Shown here: positions 30,648-40,469 of the stretch, piece by piece
Position numbering within the stretch: the stretch's first letter is position 1
Layout: the number at the start of each line of letters is the position of its first letter
Source of the DNA: Carpediemonas membranifera
Lineage: Eukaryota > Fornicata
Reading direction: 5' to 3'
Assembly: GCA_019828565.1 (NCBI GenBank)
Contig: JAHDYR010000032.1
Coordinates: 62,001-126,000, forward strand
Length of the DNA stretch: 64,000 nucleotides
Made by a program: the position numbers and the translations under genes
Notes under the pieces: model-generated
Seen by the model: only the letters and a program-made list of their open reading frames with translations
What the model was told of the DNA's origin: nothing
The model's database searches: none

Positions 30648-31406
30648 TATGGGTTAAGAAATGTCGGGCAGCACATTCTCTGTGAGTTGTGGATCTGATT
30701 ATAGGTAAACTGGTCAAGTACACTTCGTTTGTCCATCGCATTAGGCACAAGAACATTCGCCTCGGCGACACACAAAGTAAACCGCTCAGATATGCGGTCA
30801 ATATGAAGATGCATTTGTGCAGCCCGATTGGCAGCTTGCTCATCTCGGACAGTGTCAACACTACTCACTTTGTGGTGCAGAGCGCATATTGATCCTGGAG
30901 ACTGACCGCCTGTCCTGCTTTTTCGAGTAGTTTTGGAAAGAGAGATGGCGAACGACAGCCGGTGGCTCCCAGGTAATTACATGTTCACCAGGATGTAAAG
31001 CGCGCAAGGCCAGCTGCAACCGGTCGATGTTAATGTCGCAATCTCTCTTCAAGAACAATCATCGAACCTTTCCCATTGTGTTGCACATGATCTGGCTGGT
31101 TGAGCAGCTGAATGTTGATGTAATGGCAGGCTTGATGTACATCGCCATGAATCTCTTCTTCTTGAACAATTCTTGTAGATGTTCGGGAAGAATAGCCCAA
31201 ATGACCTCAGATGCAGCAAATTCCATACATTCGATGCTTTCTGGAGTAAAATAGAAGCAAGCTGCCATGATCGCTGCAACAATCTTCCGCAGAAGGTCTC
31301 TGTCACGTGTATTATCAGCCATCGTACTGTCACACCATTTTGAACTCATCAAATATTGAGCGTACAATATCACGTAAAGGGGGCGTTTTTGGAGGAAATG
31401 AAGCAC
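30648..31406 (-). pseudogene. Upstream part of the unrecognised gene split by Tn3
   Basis: Open stretches 31406-31062, 31058-30861 and 30868-30648 have protein-like composition (PESIECMEFAASEVIWAIL, QLALRALHPGEHVITWEPP). The first two share one frame, interrupted only by TGA 31059-31061; the third needs a frame change. It runs toward the cysteine-rich part across Tn3. Start codon and family are unknown. Confidence 0.3.
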
Positions 31407-31519
31407 AAGACCGTTGCTTTAGCACTAGTTTGATATTGAAGGTTCACTTTCAAGACTTTTGCCATAAGGCATCCACGTCCGCAGTTTATGTAAATGTTCC
31501 AATCTCTTCGCCCCGGCAC

Positions 31520-31529
31520 AGTGATCACT
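31520..31529 (+). other. Palindrome at LTR/internal boundary of G
   Basis: AGTGATCACT, perfect 10-bp palindrome after a CCGGCACA LTR-like end and 7 bases before the Gag ATG. The outer LTR border of G could not be placed. Confidence 0.65.
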
Positions 31530-31536
31530 TTCCGAA

Positions 31537-33195
31537 ATGAATAATTGGATTCCGCCATCACTATCGGACTTCTCTAGAGAGTCCGTCCGCGCGTTCAAAC
31601 GCGCCCTCACGTTCGCGCAGAAGCATGCTCCTACCACAACCGTCATAACGGCTTACGAGTGCCTCACCGAGGATCAATTCAGTCATGTTCGATTTGTCCG
31701 CAACGTCGACGTCGAAGCACTCAACGACGCAGAACTTCTCGCCGAAATCACCGCTCTTTCTTTCCCGAGAACCCTTGAGAAAACCATCCAAGAAATCCGG
31801 GCCCTCACGCAGGACAGAACCAAGTCCAGGATCGAGGCCGTATCTCGTCTCATGGCTGAGACCGAGGAGCTGCGCTCCCACGCCCATGCCCTCCTCAACG
31901 CCGAGCTCGGCGCCAAGCCCGAGCCCGAGCCCGCCGAGGTGGATGAAGACGAGGCCGCCCTCAGCAAGGTCATCACCCAGAAGCTAGACAGCACGCCGAG
32001 TGCAGAGCAGGACACCCCGAGAAAAGCCAGCCCCACCCGCGGACTCGATAAGATCATCGCCAAAGCTTTTATCACCGCCCTTCGCCCGGTCTCACTTGCC
32101 AACCGTATTCAGCAACAGTGGGACCTCTCTGGCGCACGGGACATCGATAGCTTATTCGTGCACACGCGTGAGCTCATACTGCACGCCATTGACGCCCGCG
32201 AAGTCCTCGGAAGCGTGATTCAAGACATATCCATCACATCCTCCAGCACGAGCTCCAGCACTGGCCCGAAGCATAGCCAGAACGCCAACACCAGATCCCG
32301 CCGCGAGCGTCGGCGCCCTCCTCCATACGCGTGCTTGTGTGGAGGCATGCACTGGAAGGCTGATTGTCCGCACCGCGGCAGCACGCCCGGACAGCCCCAG
32401 GCTACCAAAGGCCACCCCGCTGTGGCCCGCGACGCCAGACCGGCACTTCAGCCGCAACGCCAGCCCCAAGCGGCCAACAAACCGGCTCAGCCACAGCCGG
32501 CACCAGCTGCCCAGAAGCAGCAGCAACAGTCATCCCAACAGCCACAGCCTCGCCCCGACGAGAGACGCGCTGGGAACATGGTGCTCCGGGACAGATCCAA
32601 GCTGATCAACTCTCGTCCAGGAGTCCACGAAGTCGAAGTCGCACACAATGCTTCTGACGATGCCTTTATCGAAGAAGTTGCCGCTTCAACTGCATTCTCA
32701 GTTAAGGGAGCTGTGAATGACCAAGAACAGGTGATATTGATCGATAGCGGCTCCGCAATCACGATCATCTCCACAACCTCCGTTAAGACGCTCAAACTCG
32801 TCACGCATGAGCTTGAAAAGCCATTTACTGTTCAGTCCGTTACCAATGAGCCTATCCTCATCACTCACTACGTCCAAGCGCGGATCACGTTGCCCAGCAC
32901 ATCTGGCAACGTCATCGTCGATCTCATCCTCTACGTCATGACGCGCGCCACCGAACGTGTGCTCATTGGATGCTACGTGCTTCGCGTGCTCGGTTATCTC
33001 TCCGAGAGTGGCCTCCACATCCCACTTCTTCCGGATTCACGCCCGGAGGACGCCACCGATGGCCTCCCACTCCACAAGTACCTCGACTCCCCCGTCGAGG
33101 CCGTCTCCTCAAGCGAGTTTCACACCGAGGCGTGTGAGATACACGAGCTCTCCACCAAGGCCCAGTGTGGCGCTATACGCGCCCTATTTATATAA
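31537..33195 (+). CDS. Gag-protease of Ty3 element G (pol cut off by D)
   Basis: An intact frame from ATG 31537. Gag begins with the SRESVRAFKRAL segment shared with the Gags of B and E, has an acidic and then a Ser/Arg-rich middle, a zinc-knuckle-like CLCGGMHWKADC (near 32345), a Gln/Pro-rich linker, and an aspartic protease with a canonical LIDSG active site (near 32740). The frame ends where the 5' LTR of D starts; RT and later domains of G are not present in the window. The host-like GC content and the intact frame suggest a young copy. Confidence 0.7.
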   Translation: MNNWIPPSLSDFSRESVRAFKRALTFAQKHAPTTTVITAYECLTEDQFSHVRFVRNVDVEALNDAELLAEITALSFPRTLEKTIQEIRALTQDRTKSRIEAVSRLMAETEELRSHAHALLNAELGAKPEPEPAEVDEDEAALSKVITQKLDSTPSAEQDTPRKASPTRGLDKIIAKAFITALRPVSLANRIQQQWDLSGARDIDSLFVHTRELILHAIDAREVLGSVIQDISITSSSTSSSTGPKHSQNANTRSRRERRRPPPYACLCGGMHWKADCPHRGSTPGQPQATKGHPAVARDARPALQPQRQPQAANKPAQPQPAPAAQKQQQQSSQQPQPRPDERRAGNMVLRDRSKLINSRPGVHEVEVAHNASDDAFIEEVAASTAFSVKGAVNDQEQVILIDSGSAITIISTTSVKTLKLVTHELEKPFTVQSVTNEPILITHYVQARITLPSTSGNVIVDLILYVMTRATERVLIGCYVLRVLGYLSESGLHIPLLPDSRPEDATDGLPLHKYLDSPVEAVSSSEFHTEACEIHELSTKAQCGAIRALFI

Positions 33196-33196
33196 T

Positions 33197-33275
33197 TGTG
33201 TTTTAGTCAAGCTTAGTCGTGACGACACCCAAGTGTCGAATTAAAATCACTTCTCCCAGCCTTTTTGGTTCCACA
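33197..33275 (+). repeat. 5' LTR of element D
   Basis: 79 bp, TGTGTTTTAG...GGTTCCACA; contains CGACACCCAAGTGTCG. Only one copy is present, so the left border is inferred from the TG end and the G frame stop. Confidence 0.6.
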
Positions 33276-33284
33276 GTAATTACT
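33275..33284 (+). other. Palindrome at LTR/internal boundary of D
   Basis: AGTAATTACT, perfect 10-bp palindrome including the last LTR base; the same sequence is used by F. Confidence 0.8.
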
Positions 33285-33290
33285 GCTAGC

Positions 33291-34188
33291 ATGAACCAGC
33301 TTCAATCAATTGACCTTTTCCTTGCCCCATTCCTCACCAAAACCACCCAACGCGAGTGGGAGGAATTCCGCGAGGCCTACTATGCCTATCGCGCCAAGGG
33401 TGGAACGATCGCCATCAAGCACTTGATCGCTCGTACCGTGTGGCAGATCTTCGTCCTACGGGATCCTACCCTCGAGGCCGCACCGGCCAATCTTCCAGCC
33501 CTCGAGGCCCCAGCGGACGCTGACGACGACGACGAGGACTACGAAGACGATGATGACGACGATGACGACGATGATCAGGAACTCGAAGTGGCTGAACAGC
33601 CGCTATTCCCCGACGACCAAGAGTCCTCTCACATCCTCAAGAGGATTAACGCCATGTTCCAGCCGCTAGATCGTCGTGAAGCCCTGGATCGCTTCGAGCG
33701 TATCACTTGCCAGTCCAGAGGCTCCCTCCATGACAACGTCCTCCGGTACGTGCACGCTTACCAGACCCAGCTTGAAAACTGTGGCGAAGTGCGCCCCTCA
33801 AACAAGCAACTCGTGCGCTGCTTCGTGCAGAATATCCAGCCCGAGCGCTTGCGCGACCGCGTGACCACGTACCAGGACCGCCGCAACCTCGACGTCACCT
33901 TCAGGGCTGCCATCGAACAAGCCCGTCACGTGGAGCAAGTCACTCGCGAGGGTGACCGCTTGCGTGCCGCCGAGCGGCCCAGCAAGGGCCAGGCCCGCTC
34001 CGATGTCGTCACCTGCTCGTTCTGTGGCAAGAGCGGTCACACTGCTGACCGCTGCTTCGCCAAGAAGGACAAGGTTAAGTCCCGTAATAAACGGGCCACC
34101 TATTTTGAGCTGTTAACCATCAACCCTTCGGATTCGGGAGAACCGGTGCCTCAGGCCGTTTTCGAGGTATCAATCCCAGGGGTCCAAG
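33291..34188 (+). CDS. Gag of element D
   Basis: From ATG 33291: a helical capsid-like start (TQREWEEFREAYYAYRAKGG), a run of about 30 acidic residues, a second helical region with a LERIT/ RGSLHDNVLRYVHAY segment and one CCHC knuckle CSFCGKSGHTADRC (near 34015-34060). The frame continues into the protease beyond element E at 40470. Subtracting E plus one CAAG copy keeps the frame. Confidence 0.75.
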
Positions 34189-34329
34189 TGTGGCGACAAC
34201 AGTATTTACACATAACCTGCGAAGCAGGGGTGAGTGTGCCCGTAGTTATAAATATTGTTGCCCCAGAATAAAATGACCACATCATCTCCAGCAGTTTAAA
34301 GACATTCCAGAACTGTGAACAAGAGGCTG

Positions 34330-34808
34330 ATGCCGTGTTCGCTGTGCAGCCGCCCTGGCCACAACAGGACTAGTTGTCCGTATAGGGCTCTAATCAACCG
34401 TGAGGATGGCAGAACAATCCTCTCGGTCATGATGGAGCTCATTGAAGGCAACGATCTTGCCAAAGAGCTGTCCACTGACCGGGTTGCTTCATGGGCAGTC
34501 AAAATCCTCCAAGGTAACTTCACAAACTTTTTAACACTTAGATAGGAACTGCTGTGCTCACAGAGCCGCCAATTGGCCTCTGTACTCCAGCGACGCCACG
34601 TTACTCGTCGTCCGGTCACCAGTCAAGCTCGCAAATCAGCGTGGACTCTTCTACGACCGGCAGTCATGCCCAGTACCTGTCAATTCCCGTTCCAGTTGAT
34701 CGCCTTCCTGCAATCTACTCTCTTCTCGCCGAGGCCTTCCGCCCGCCGGACACCGCGGATCATTCTCAGCCTTCAGAAGGGCTCGACGACAGCATGTTTG
34801 CCAATTAA
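34330..34808 (+). CDS. CCHC zinc-knuckle partner gene of Tn2
   Basis: From ATG 34330 the first residues form CSLCSRPGHNRTSC, a CCHC knuckle. Next are an ILSVMMELI helix and a VASWAVKIL helix. A 50-nt GT-AG intron (34514-34563) then joins PPIGLCTPATP, a Ser-rich linker, YLSIPVPVDRLPAIYSLLAEAF and an acidic tail, ending at TAA. The joined product of about 140 residues matches the Tn3 partner from knuckle to tail. It is convergent with the transposase. A helper or regulator of transposition, or of transposon RNA, is plausible but unproven. Confidence 0.65.
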
Positions 34809-34881
34809 ATGTTATCCTATGTTTCAATGAGCTTTAGTTCGCCATAGCTGAACCCGTTGCTAGCTGACACAAAATGCACAT

Positions 34882-35895
34882 TTAGAAGAAGCCACAGTGG
34901 CGGTACGCTCCAGGCACATCGAAGAACTTGTGGAGCTGATCGAACAACCGGATGATATACTCCGCATGATTCTCGCCAGGTGGCTTGATGGCGGCCAGTT
35001 TCCGCTTGATCGCACCGAAGACAAGCTCAATAGGGTTGAGATGCGGAGCATAACCTGGAAGGAAGATAAATCCGACACCGTATAGGTCAGACAGCCGCTC
35101 ATACAGTGTGGTATCTGTTGTTCGGTGACTCCTGGCGTTGTCTAGGACAAGCACCTTGTGCTGTCCGGCGATGAGGCTGAGCGTCTTGTGTAACACAGGC
35201 ATAAAGTCCTCCGCCTTGTAGGTCCCAGTAGTGAGCGCTCGGTGTAGAATGCCCTCGTAGCCGAGTACGGCGCAGACAGAGATTCTCTTACCGTGAGTTC
35301 CCCCGCTAGTTTTGACGACGTGCTGTCCAGCCGGGAACCAGGAATACCGTCGGCTGTCATGTGGATCAAAGCTAGTCTCGTCTAGAAAGACCAGATCGGT
35401 CATTGCGTGCCTGGCACGCACGTATACGGCGTAGTTCGCCCAGAACTCCGCCTCGCGGATGGGAGAACACTCCTTCCAACGCTTGTCTCCGAGCTTGTAG
35501 CTGTATCCAAGCTTCTTGAGAGCCAGCCTAACCGTCTCCGAGGATATTGATGTCGTCGTTGCGAGTTCCAGCTCTTTCTTAATCGCAGCAACTGTTACGA
35601 CGTCATCTTGCTCCACGTGACGCATCATGATTGTCTGCAGGATTCTTCCGTCCCGTTCGAACTTTGTTATACGCTTCTTCCTCTCCTTCTTCTCTGTAGC
35701 TCCTTCTCTGGCCTTTCTGTGGGCCTTGATGATTCTACGGACTGTAGAGATGGATATGGCATGCTCTAAATGTTCCACGATCTTTGGGGCACTAACACCG
35801 TGTTCATGGAACAGTATTACTGCCGAACGGGTCTCTACAGGGCTTGTCATCCTCGTTTGAATTTTGACCATGACTCCTGACTTTGATGTGGTCAT
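34882..35895 (-). CDS. DDE_3 (Tc1/mariner-IS630 type) transposase of Tn2
   Basis: An intact 337-residue frame starting at ATG 35895 within the inverted repeat. It has N-terminal helix-turn-helix regions (SPVETRSAVILFHEHGVSAPKIVEHL; SISSETVRLALKKLGY), then the catalytic core with Asp in VFLDETSFD (near 35370), Asp in VLVLDNARSH (near 35140), and the motif LPGYAPHLNPIELVFGAIK (near 35030) carrying the third acidic residue. These enzymes cut at TA targets and move DNA by cut and paste. Upstream codons in the open frame belong to the host LTR. It may be active. Confidence 0.88.
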   Translation of the reverse strand: MTTSKSGVMVKIQTRMTSPVETRSAVILFHEHGVSAPKIVEHLEHAISISTVRRIIKAHRKAREGATEKKERKKRITKFERDGRILQTIMMRHVEQDDVVTVAAIKKELELATTTSISSETVRLALKKLGYSYKLGDKRWKECSPIREAEFWANYAVYVRARHAMTDLVFLDETSFDPHDSRRYSWFPAGQHVVKTSGGTHGKRISVCAVLGYEGILHRALTTGTYKAEDFMPVLHKTLSLIAGQHKVLVLDNARSHRTTDTTLYERLSDLYGVGFIFLPGYAPHLNPIELVFGAIKRKLAAIKPPGENHAEYIIRLFDQLHKFFDVPGAYRHCGFF

Positions 35896-36061
35896 TTTAT
35901 TCTGGGGCAACAATAGCAATAATAATAACTGAGGCACTGACACTACCCCCCTCGAGCTGTAAGTGGGGCGTATGAATGATGGTGCCGAAGATATGTTTTG
36001 ATGTCATCAAATCTTTCGGTCAGATCTCGAGGATATTCTCCACGATATTCGCCAGGAGTCT

Positions 36062-36088
36062 GGGTTCGAGTCCCGGGATGGTCACTTT
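36062..36088 (+). ncRNA. Antisense B-box/T-run unit in 3' region of E
   Basis: CTGGGTTCGAGTCCCGG (36060-36076) forms a T-arm with a Pol III B-box, then GATGGTCAC and TTTT (36085-36088). It lies between the pol stop and the 3' LTR of E, on the opposite strand. Upstream AGATCTCGAGG could be a weak A-box; no paired acceptor stem was found. Confidence 0.4.
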
Positions 36089-36322
36089 TGTCGAACAGCG
36101 GATCAATTGATGAGCGAGTTGTTCGTGATGACGGTATGATGTCCAGAATGAGCCTGGTGTGTTCGAAACGCGAAGGATACTGTTAGAAAGTCCTTCTTCC
36201 CCCCCTTTTCCTGCTATCGGTTCTCGATGAGGGAATGCATGATGTTCCTGTTCGAACTGCGTTCGTTCGGATGAATGGTTGTACAATAAGCAACATCAAC
36301 ATCAGATTAGGATGGGCTGATG

Positions 36323-39300
36323 TTAAAGTCGCTTTTCCAGCTTTGAGCGCTCGTCGGGCGGTAGCGTCAACAAGTAACTGTCTAATGCGACGAGCTGGCG
36401 GTTCTCTGCATCTAGAGGTTCCCACGTAGCCTCTGAGCGTTCGAATCCTGCCCAGAGGATCTTGATCAGGCCTGGTTCCTTCCTCAGGTCGTGATCCAGG
36501 ATGGCTTCGACGACAAGTTCGTCGTGATCCAGGGCCGCCATTTTGAGGGCCGCCTCTGGGCTGACGGGCGCTGCGATCATGCGCTCCCCGTGGATGTGGA
36601 CCACCTTCTTCGTAATGAGGTCCTTCAGTCGGTAGACGTTGGGGTCTTCGCCACGACCCAGGACCTTAAGTGGTCCCCGGAGGAAGGGTGAGAGCTTCTG
36701 GGGCTTCCTGCTCGGGATGATAAACGCGAACTCGTGCGGCCTCCACCTGTGGGTAGTCTTGAAGTGATCTCCCCGGCGCTTAGCCGCGTTGTACTCCTCC
36801 ACAGCATGCTTGCTCAGTGCGCGGATGCGGCCGAGGGCCTCGATGTGACTGGCGAGAGCTGTAGATGCGCGATCGGGGTCGGTGTAGCTGCGTGGGGTCT
36901 TCAAGTGTCGAGGGCTGATGCCCAGTAAGGCCTCGAGGGGTGATATTCCCCCAAGAGTGCGATGTGGAGCGGAGTTGACGAGGAATTGGGCCATATAAAG
37001 CCATCGTTGCCATTCGTTGGACTCTGCTTCCATCATGAGTTTGCGTAGAGCGCGCACGGCCGTGCCATTCGCTCGCTCAACTATACCCGAGCTCTGTGGA
37101 TGGTAGGCTGTAGCAATGTGGTGCTTGAGGGTCAATTCACTCGTAAGCTTCTCCATAAGCTTGTTGCGGTACTGGGATCCTCCATCGGTGTGGATCTCCT
37201 GAGGAATGCCGAAGCGGCCAGCGAATGCGAGTAGGGCCTGTGCGGCTGAGTCTGCCGACGTGTCCCGGACTGGAACTAGGTCGACGTACTTGGTAAAGGA
37301 GTCAATGATGGTGATGATATATCGATTGCCCCTAGTGGATTCGGGCAGGGGCCCGATCGTGTCCAGCTGGACTGTCTCGAACGGCTCTACCCTCTGCGTG
37401 CTATGCCACGCGGTCTGGCGCGCTTGGATCTGTCGAGTCTTCAGACATGCCGGACAGGTCCGAACGAAGGCGTCGATGTAGGGGTCAATGGTCTCGCGTT
37501 GAGCTGGCGTTGCCAGCCTGCGGATGATTCTGGCTGATGGGTGGCCGGCGGATCCTCCATGAAGGGTCCGGAGGATGGCGCGGGCGTCTTCTGGTATGTC
37601 GTCAGTGGTCAGGAAGCAGCAGCGACTAAGAGCGTCTGCTACAGCGTTGTCCTCCCCTGCCACATGTGATATCTCCGCGGGGAACTGCTGGAGGGTGATC
37701 CTCCAGCGCATTACCTTCGGTGAGCAGTCCGAGCGCTTCATGAGGTAGACGATATTGCGATGGTCCGTGTGGACGTGTAGGTCCGTGGCCATGGTGAACA
37801 GGGGCTGCATGTCTGATCTGGTGAGTGCACTAAGGATACCATACAGTTCCTTATCATAGGTGCACCAGCGGCGTTGCACATCAGTTAGTCTCTTGGAGAA
37901 TAACGTGACGGGCTGATGTTGGCCGTCCGCAGCGATCTGGTATAGAATACCGCCGACCGCGTTGTCGGACGCGTCTGTATAGAGATGCCAGGGTAGACCC
38001 GGGTCCGGCTGGGTGAGGGTGATGGCCTCCGCTGTGGCCTCCTTGAGGCTCTGGAGGGCCTGTTCTTGTGGATCACCCCACTCCTTGGCCTTGATTGCGT
38101 CATAGAGCGGGCCAAGAAGCTCCTGTGCGCGCGGAAGGTGCTCAGCGATGTAATTGAACATGCCAGCGATGCGTCGCATGTCCTTGACAGAGGTGGGAGA
38201 TGTGATGTCGTTGAGGGCCTTGGCTCTCTCGGGGTCCACGCTGCGACCTTGCTCCGAGATGTCGAAGCCGACGACCTTGACCTTACGGGAGGCGAACTTG
38301 CACTTCGCGAGGTTAAGTCTCAAGTCATGGCGATCGAGTAGCACTAAGGTGTGCTCTAGCGTCTGGAGGAATTCCTCCTGTGTCTTTGCGTGGATGAGGA
38401 TGTCATCAATGTAGACCATAACACCCTTGTGAAGCACGGGTGCGAGGACTCCTTGCATGACTCTTTGGAAGTGAGACGGCGCATTTGCTAGGCCGAATGG
38501 CACCCGCACGAACTCGTCATACGCGTCTGGGGTGATCATAGCTGTCTTGCGGACGTCGTCCGGGTGGACTGGGACTTGATGATACCCGGACGTGAGGTCC
38601 AGCGCCGCGAAGAAGCGTGAGCCGGATGCTTCCCGTACAAACGACTTCAAGTCGGGGAGGGGGAAGTGGTCCTTGACTGTGATCCTATTGAGAGCTGTAT
38701 AGTCAATACACAGTCTGATGGCGCCGGATGCCTTGTCTACGACGACAATGGGAGAGGCAAACGGTCCCTGTGAGGCCCGTGTGATACCTGCCGATCGCAG
38801 GCGCTGCAGCTCTTCTCTGACTTGCTCACGGCGTCTGGGATTGAGGCGGCGGGGCTTGGCTTGCACGAGGTGCTGTTCGTCCACTAGCGGGATGCGCATG
38901 GCGGGCACCTTGGCTCCTCCAGGCGCCAGGCCGTCAAAAACGTGAGGGTGCTGCTCCAATATCGCTGTGATCGGTTGCTTAAGCTCCTCGATCTCAATGT
39001 TGGGCTGTACGTTGTCGGCCAGCAGTAATTCTTCTGCTGGTCTGAAAGGAATATCGTCCCCTTCGTCTGCTGCGGTTTCTTTCACGAGCTTAACAAAAAG
39101 GCCATCGGAAGTGAGGCATCCGAGGCTTCTCAGAATATCGCAGCCTATGAGGATCAGGGGTTTTTTCCCTGGTATGATGTCGAGGTTGGCAGTGAAGCGG
39201 GTCTCGTGGCCAGTTAGGGCCACTCGGAGGTCCGCGGAGGTCCGGCCATTAGCGGTGGCCACTGACTGGTCTGCCAGTAAATAATGCCGCGTAGGGCCCG

Positions 39301-40350
39301 TTGAATGGGGTAGGGCGAGATCCTTTGCTAGTCCCTCCGAAACTCCTGAACGTCTGGCGCATGAATCAATGTGGAACACGTACTCTTGGCCATTTATATG
39401 GCCCGTAGTCTTGAGCACGTCGTCCTCGGTGTCGATCTCGGCATCGTCAAGGATCATGGCCTCGAACGGGGTCTTGGCCTTGAGCTCAGATTTGGCTCTG
39501 AGGCCGCCGCCCGACTCCCCTGGAGCGTGTCTTCTCTGAACGGGGACACTCGTTCCGCCAGTGATTGCCCTGGCAGATGGGGGCAAGGGGTCTTCGGGGG
39601 CCTGTTGGTCGGATGGATGTCGTTCGGACGCGGCTTGGAGGTGGGAGCCGCTTCCTTGGCCTTGATGGGGAGGGCCTGCTTGGTGCTGGAGGATTCGTCA
39701 GTGTCGGGGTCGCTGTTGGCCTTGGTTCTGGCCTTCTTGGTGCGCACTAGATCGTAGCCGTAGCGCGTCATGTCCAGGCGAAGCTGGTCTTCAACCCGGG
39801 CGGCCTCGGTGATGAGTTTGTACACGTCCTCGAGCTTGGTTGGCTTTCGGAGGTCATACTCCGTGCGGACGACACGTTGGAAAGCGTCAGGTGCCAGATG
39901 GGAGAGGCACAGCTTGGTGGCTTTTTCGATGACGGTATCGTCGTCGCGGGAGAGGTTCTCCTCTTCGGAGAATGTGCCCTTTGTGTAGAGCTGGAAGATG
40001 TCCTGGAATGCGTTGATGTACTTGCGCACAAGGACGGTGCGGGTGTTGAGGTCGGTGATAGTGGATTCACAGCGGACCTTGCTCAGCTCGGCGAGCCATT
40101 GGCGGGATGTCTGAGGGCCGACGAGCTTGTCGAGGTGCTTGAAGAGCTCCTCTTCGGTGATGGTTTCAGCGTTGAGGTCGAACTGTCGCTGAATGAGATC
40201 CGACAAGGCGTCGGTGAGGAAAAGGGAGGCTTTCGCGTCAGGTGCGAACACCTTGAGGCGTTGGACTTGCCTCTTGAAGGAGCGGACGCTCTCGCGGTCG
40301 AGGTTAATAGCGTCGAGCTCTGGAATTGTCATTTGGGTTTTGGCAAACAT
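36323..40350 (-). pseudogene. Gag-pol of element E (frameshifts at zinc knuckle)
   Basis: Gag from ATG 40350 has the DRESVRSFKRQ segment of the B/G Gag family. The frame changes twice between about 39450 and 39640, around a knuckle CQGNHWRNEC that sits in a third frame. The long pol frame (39586-36323) holds protease with Asp-Ser-Cys, RT with YIDD (near 38415), RNase H with TDAS (near 37970), integrase HHCC and DDE residues, and a chromodomain up to the stop. Pol itself is unbroken for about 1050 residues. Confidence 0.82.
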
Positions 40351-40361
40351 GAGTCTGTACT

Positions 40362-40373
40362 AGAATCGATTCT
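40362..40373 (-). other. Palindrome at LTR/internal boundary of E
   Basis: AGAATCGATTCT, perfect 12-bp palindrome whose outer base is the final base of the 5' LTR. Confidence 0.85.
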
Positions 40374-40465
40374 GTGGCGACAACAGTATTTACACATAAC
40401 CTGCGAAGCAGGGGTGAGTGTGCCCGTAGTTATAAATAGCAATAATAATAACTGAGGCACTGACA
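40373..40465 (-). repeat. 5' LTR of element E
   Basis: 93 bp; contains the small hairpin CCTGCGAAGCAGG. Confidence 0.9.
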
Positions 40466-40469
40466 CAAG

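Larger units (their letters stand above)
34255..35913 (-). mobile_element. DDE transposon Tn2, apparently intact
   Basis: 1659 bp with inverted repeats starting TTGTTGCCCCAGAATAAAAT (29 bp match on the two ends) and TA target duplications (34253-34254, 35914-35915). It carries a complete transposase on the - strand and a small spliced partner gene on the + strand, tail to tail 73 bases apart. The transposase ATG lies inside the right inverted repeat, and the left repeat carries the mirrored ATG. Confidence 0.92.
34189..35942 (-). repeat. 3' LTR of element E, split by transposon Tn2
   Basis: 34189-34254 and 35914-35942 together match the 93-bp LTR at 40373-40465; the break is at a TA dinucleotide duplicated by Tn2. 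Confidence 0.9.
34189..40465 (-). mobile_element. Ty3/gypsy LTR retrotransposon E
   Basis: LTRs at 40373-40465 (5') and 34189-35942 (3', itself split by Tn2), flanked by the duplication CAAG (34185-34188 and 40466-40469). The purine tract CTCGAGGGGGGTAG (- strand, 35956-35943) abuts the 3' LTR. It sits in the Gag-protease junction of D. Confidence 0.9.
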
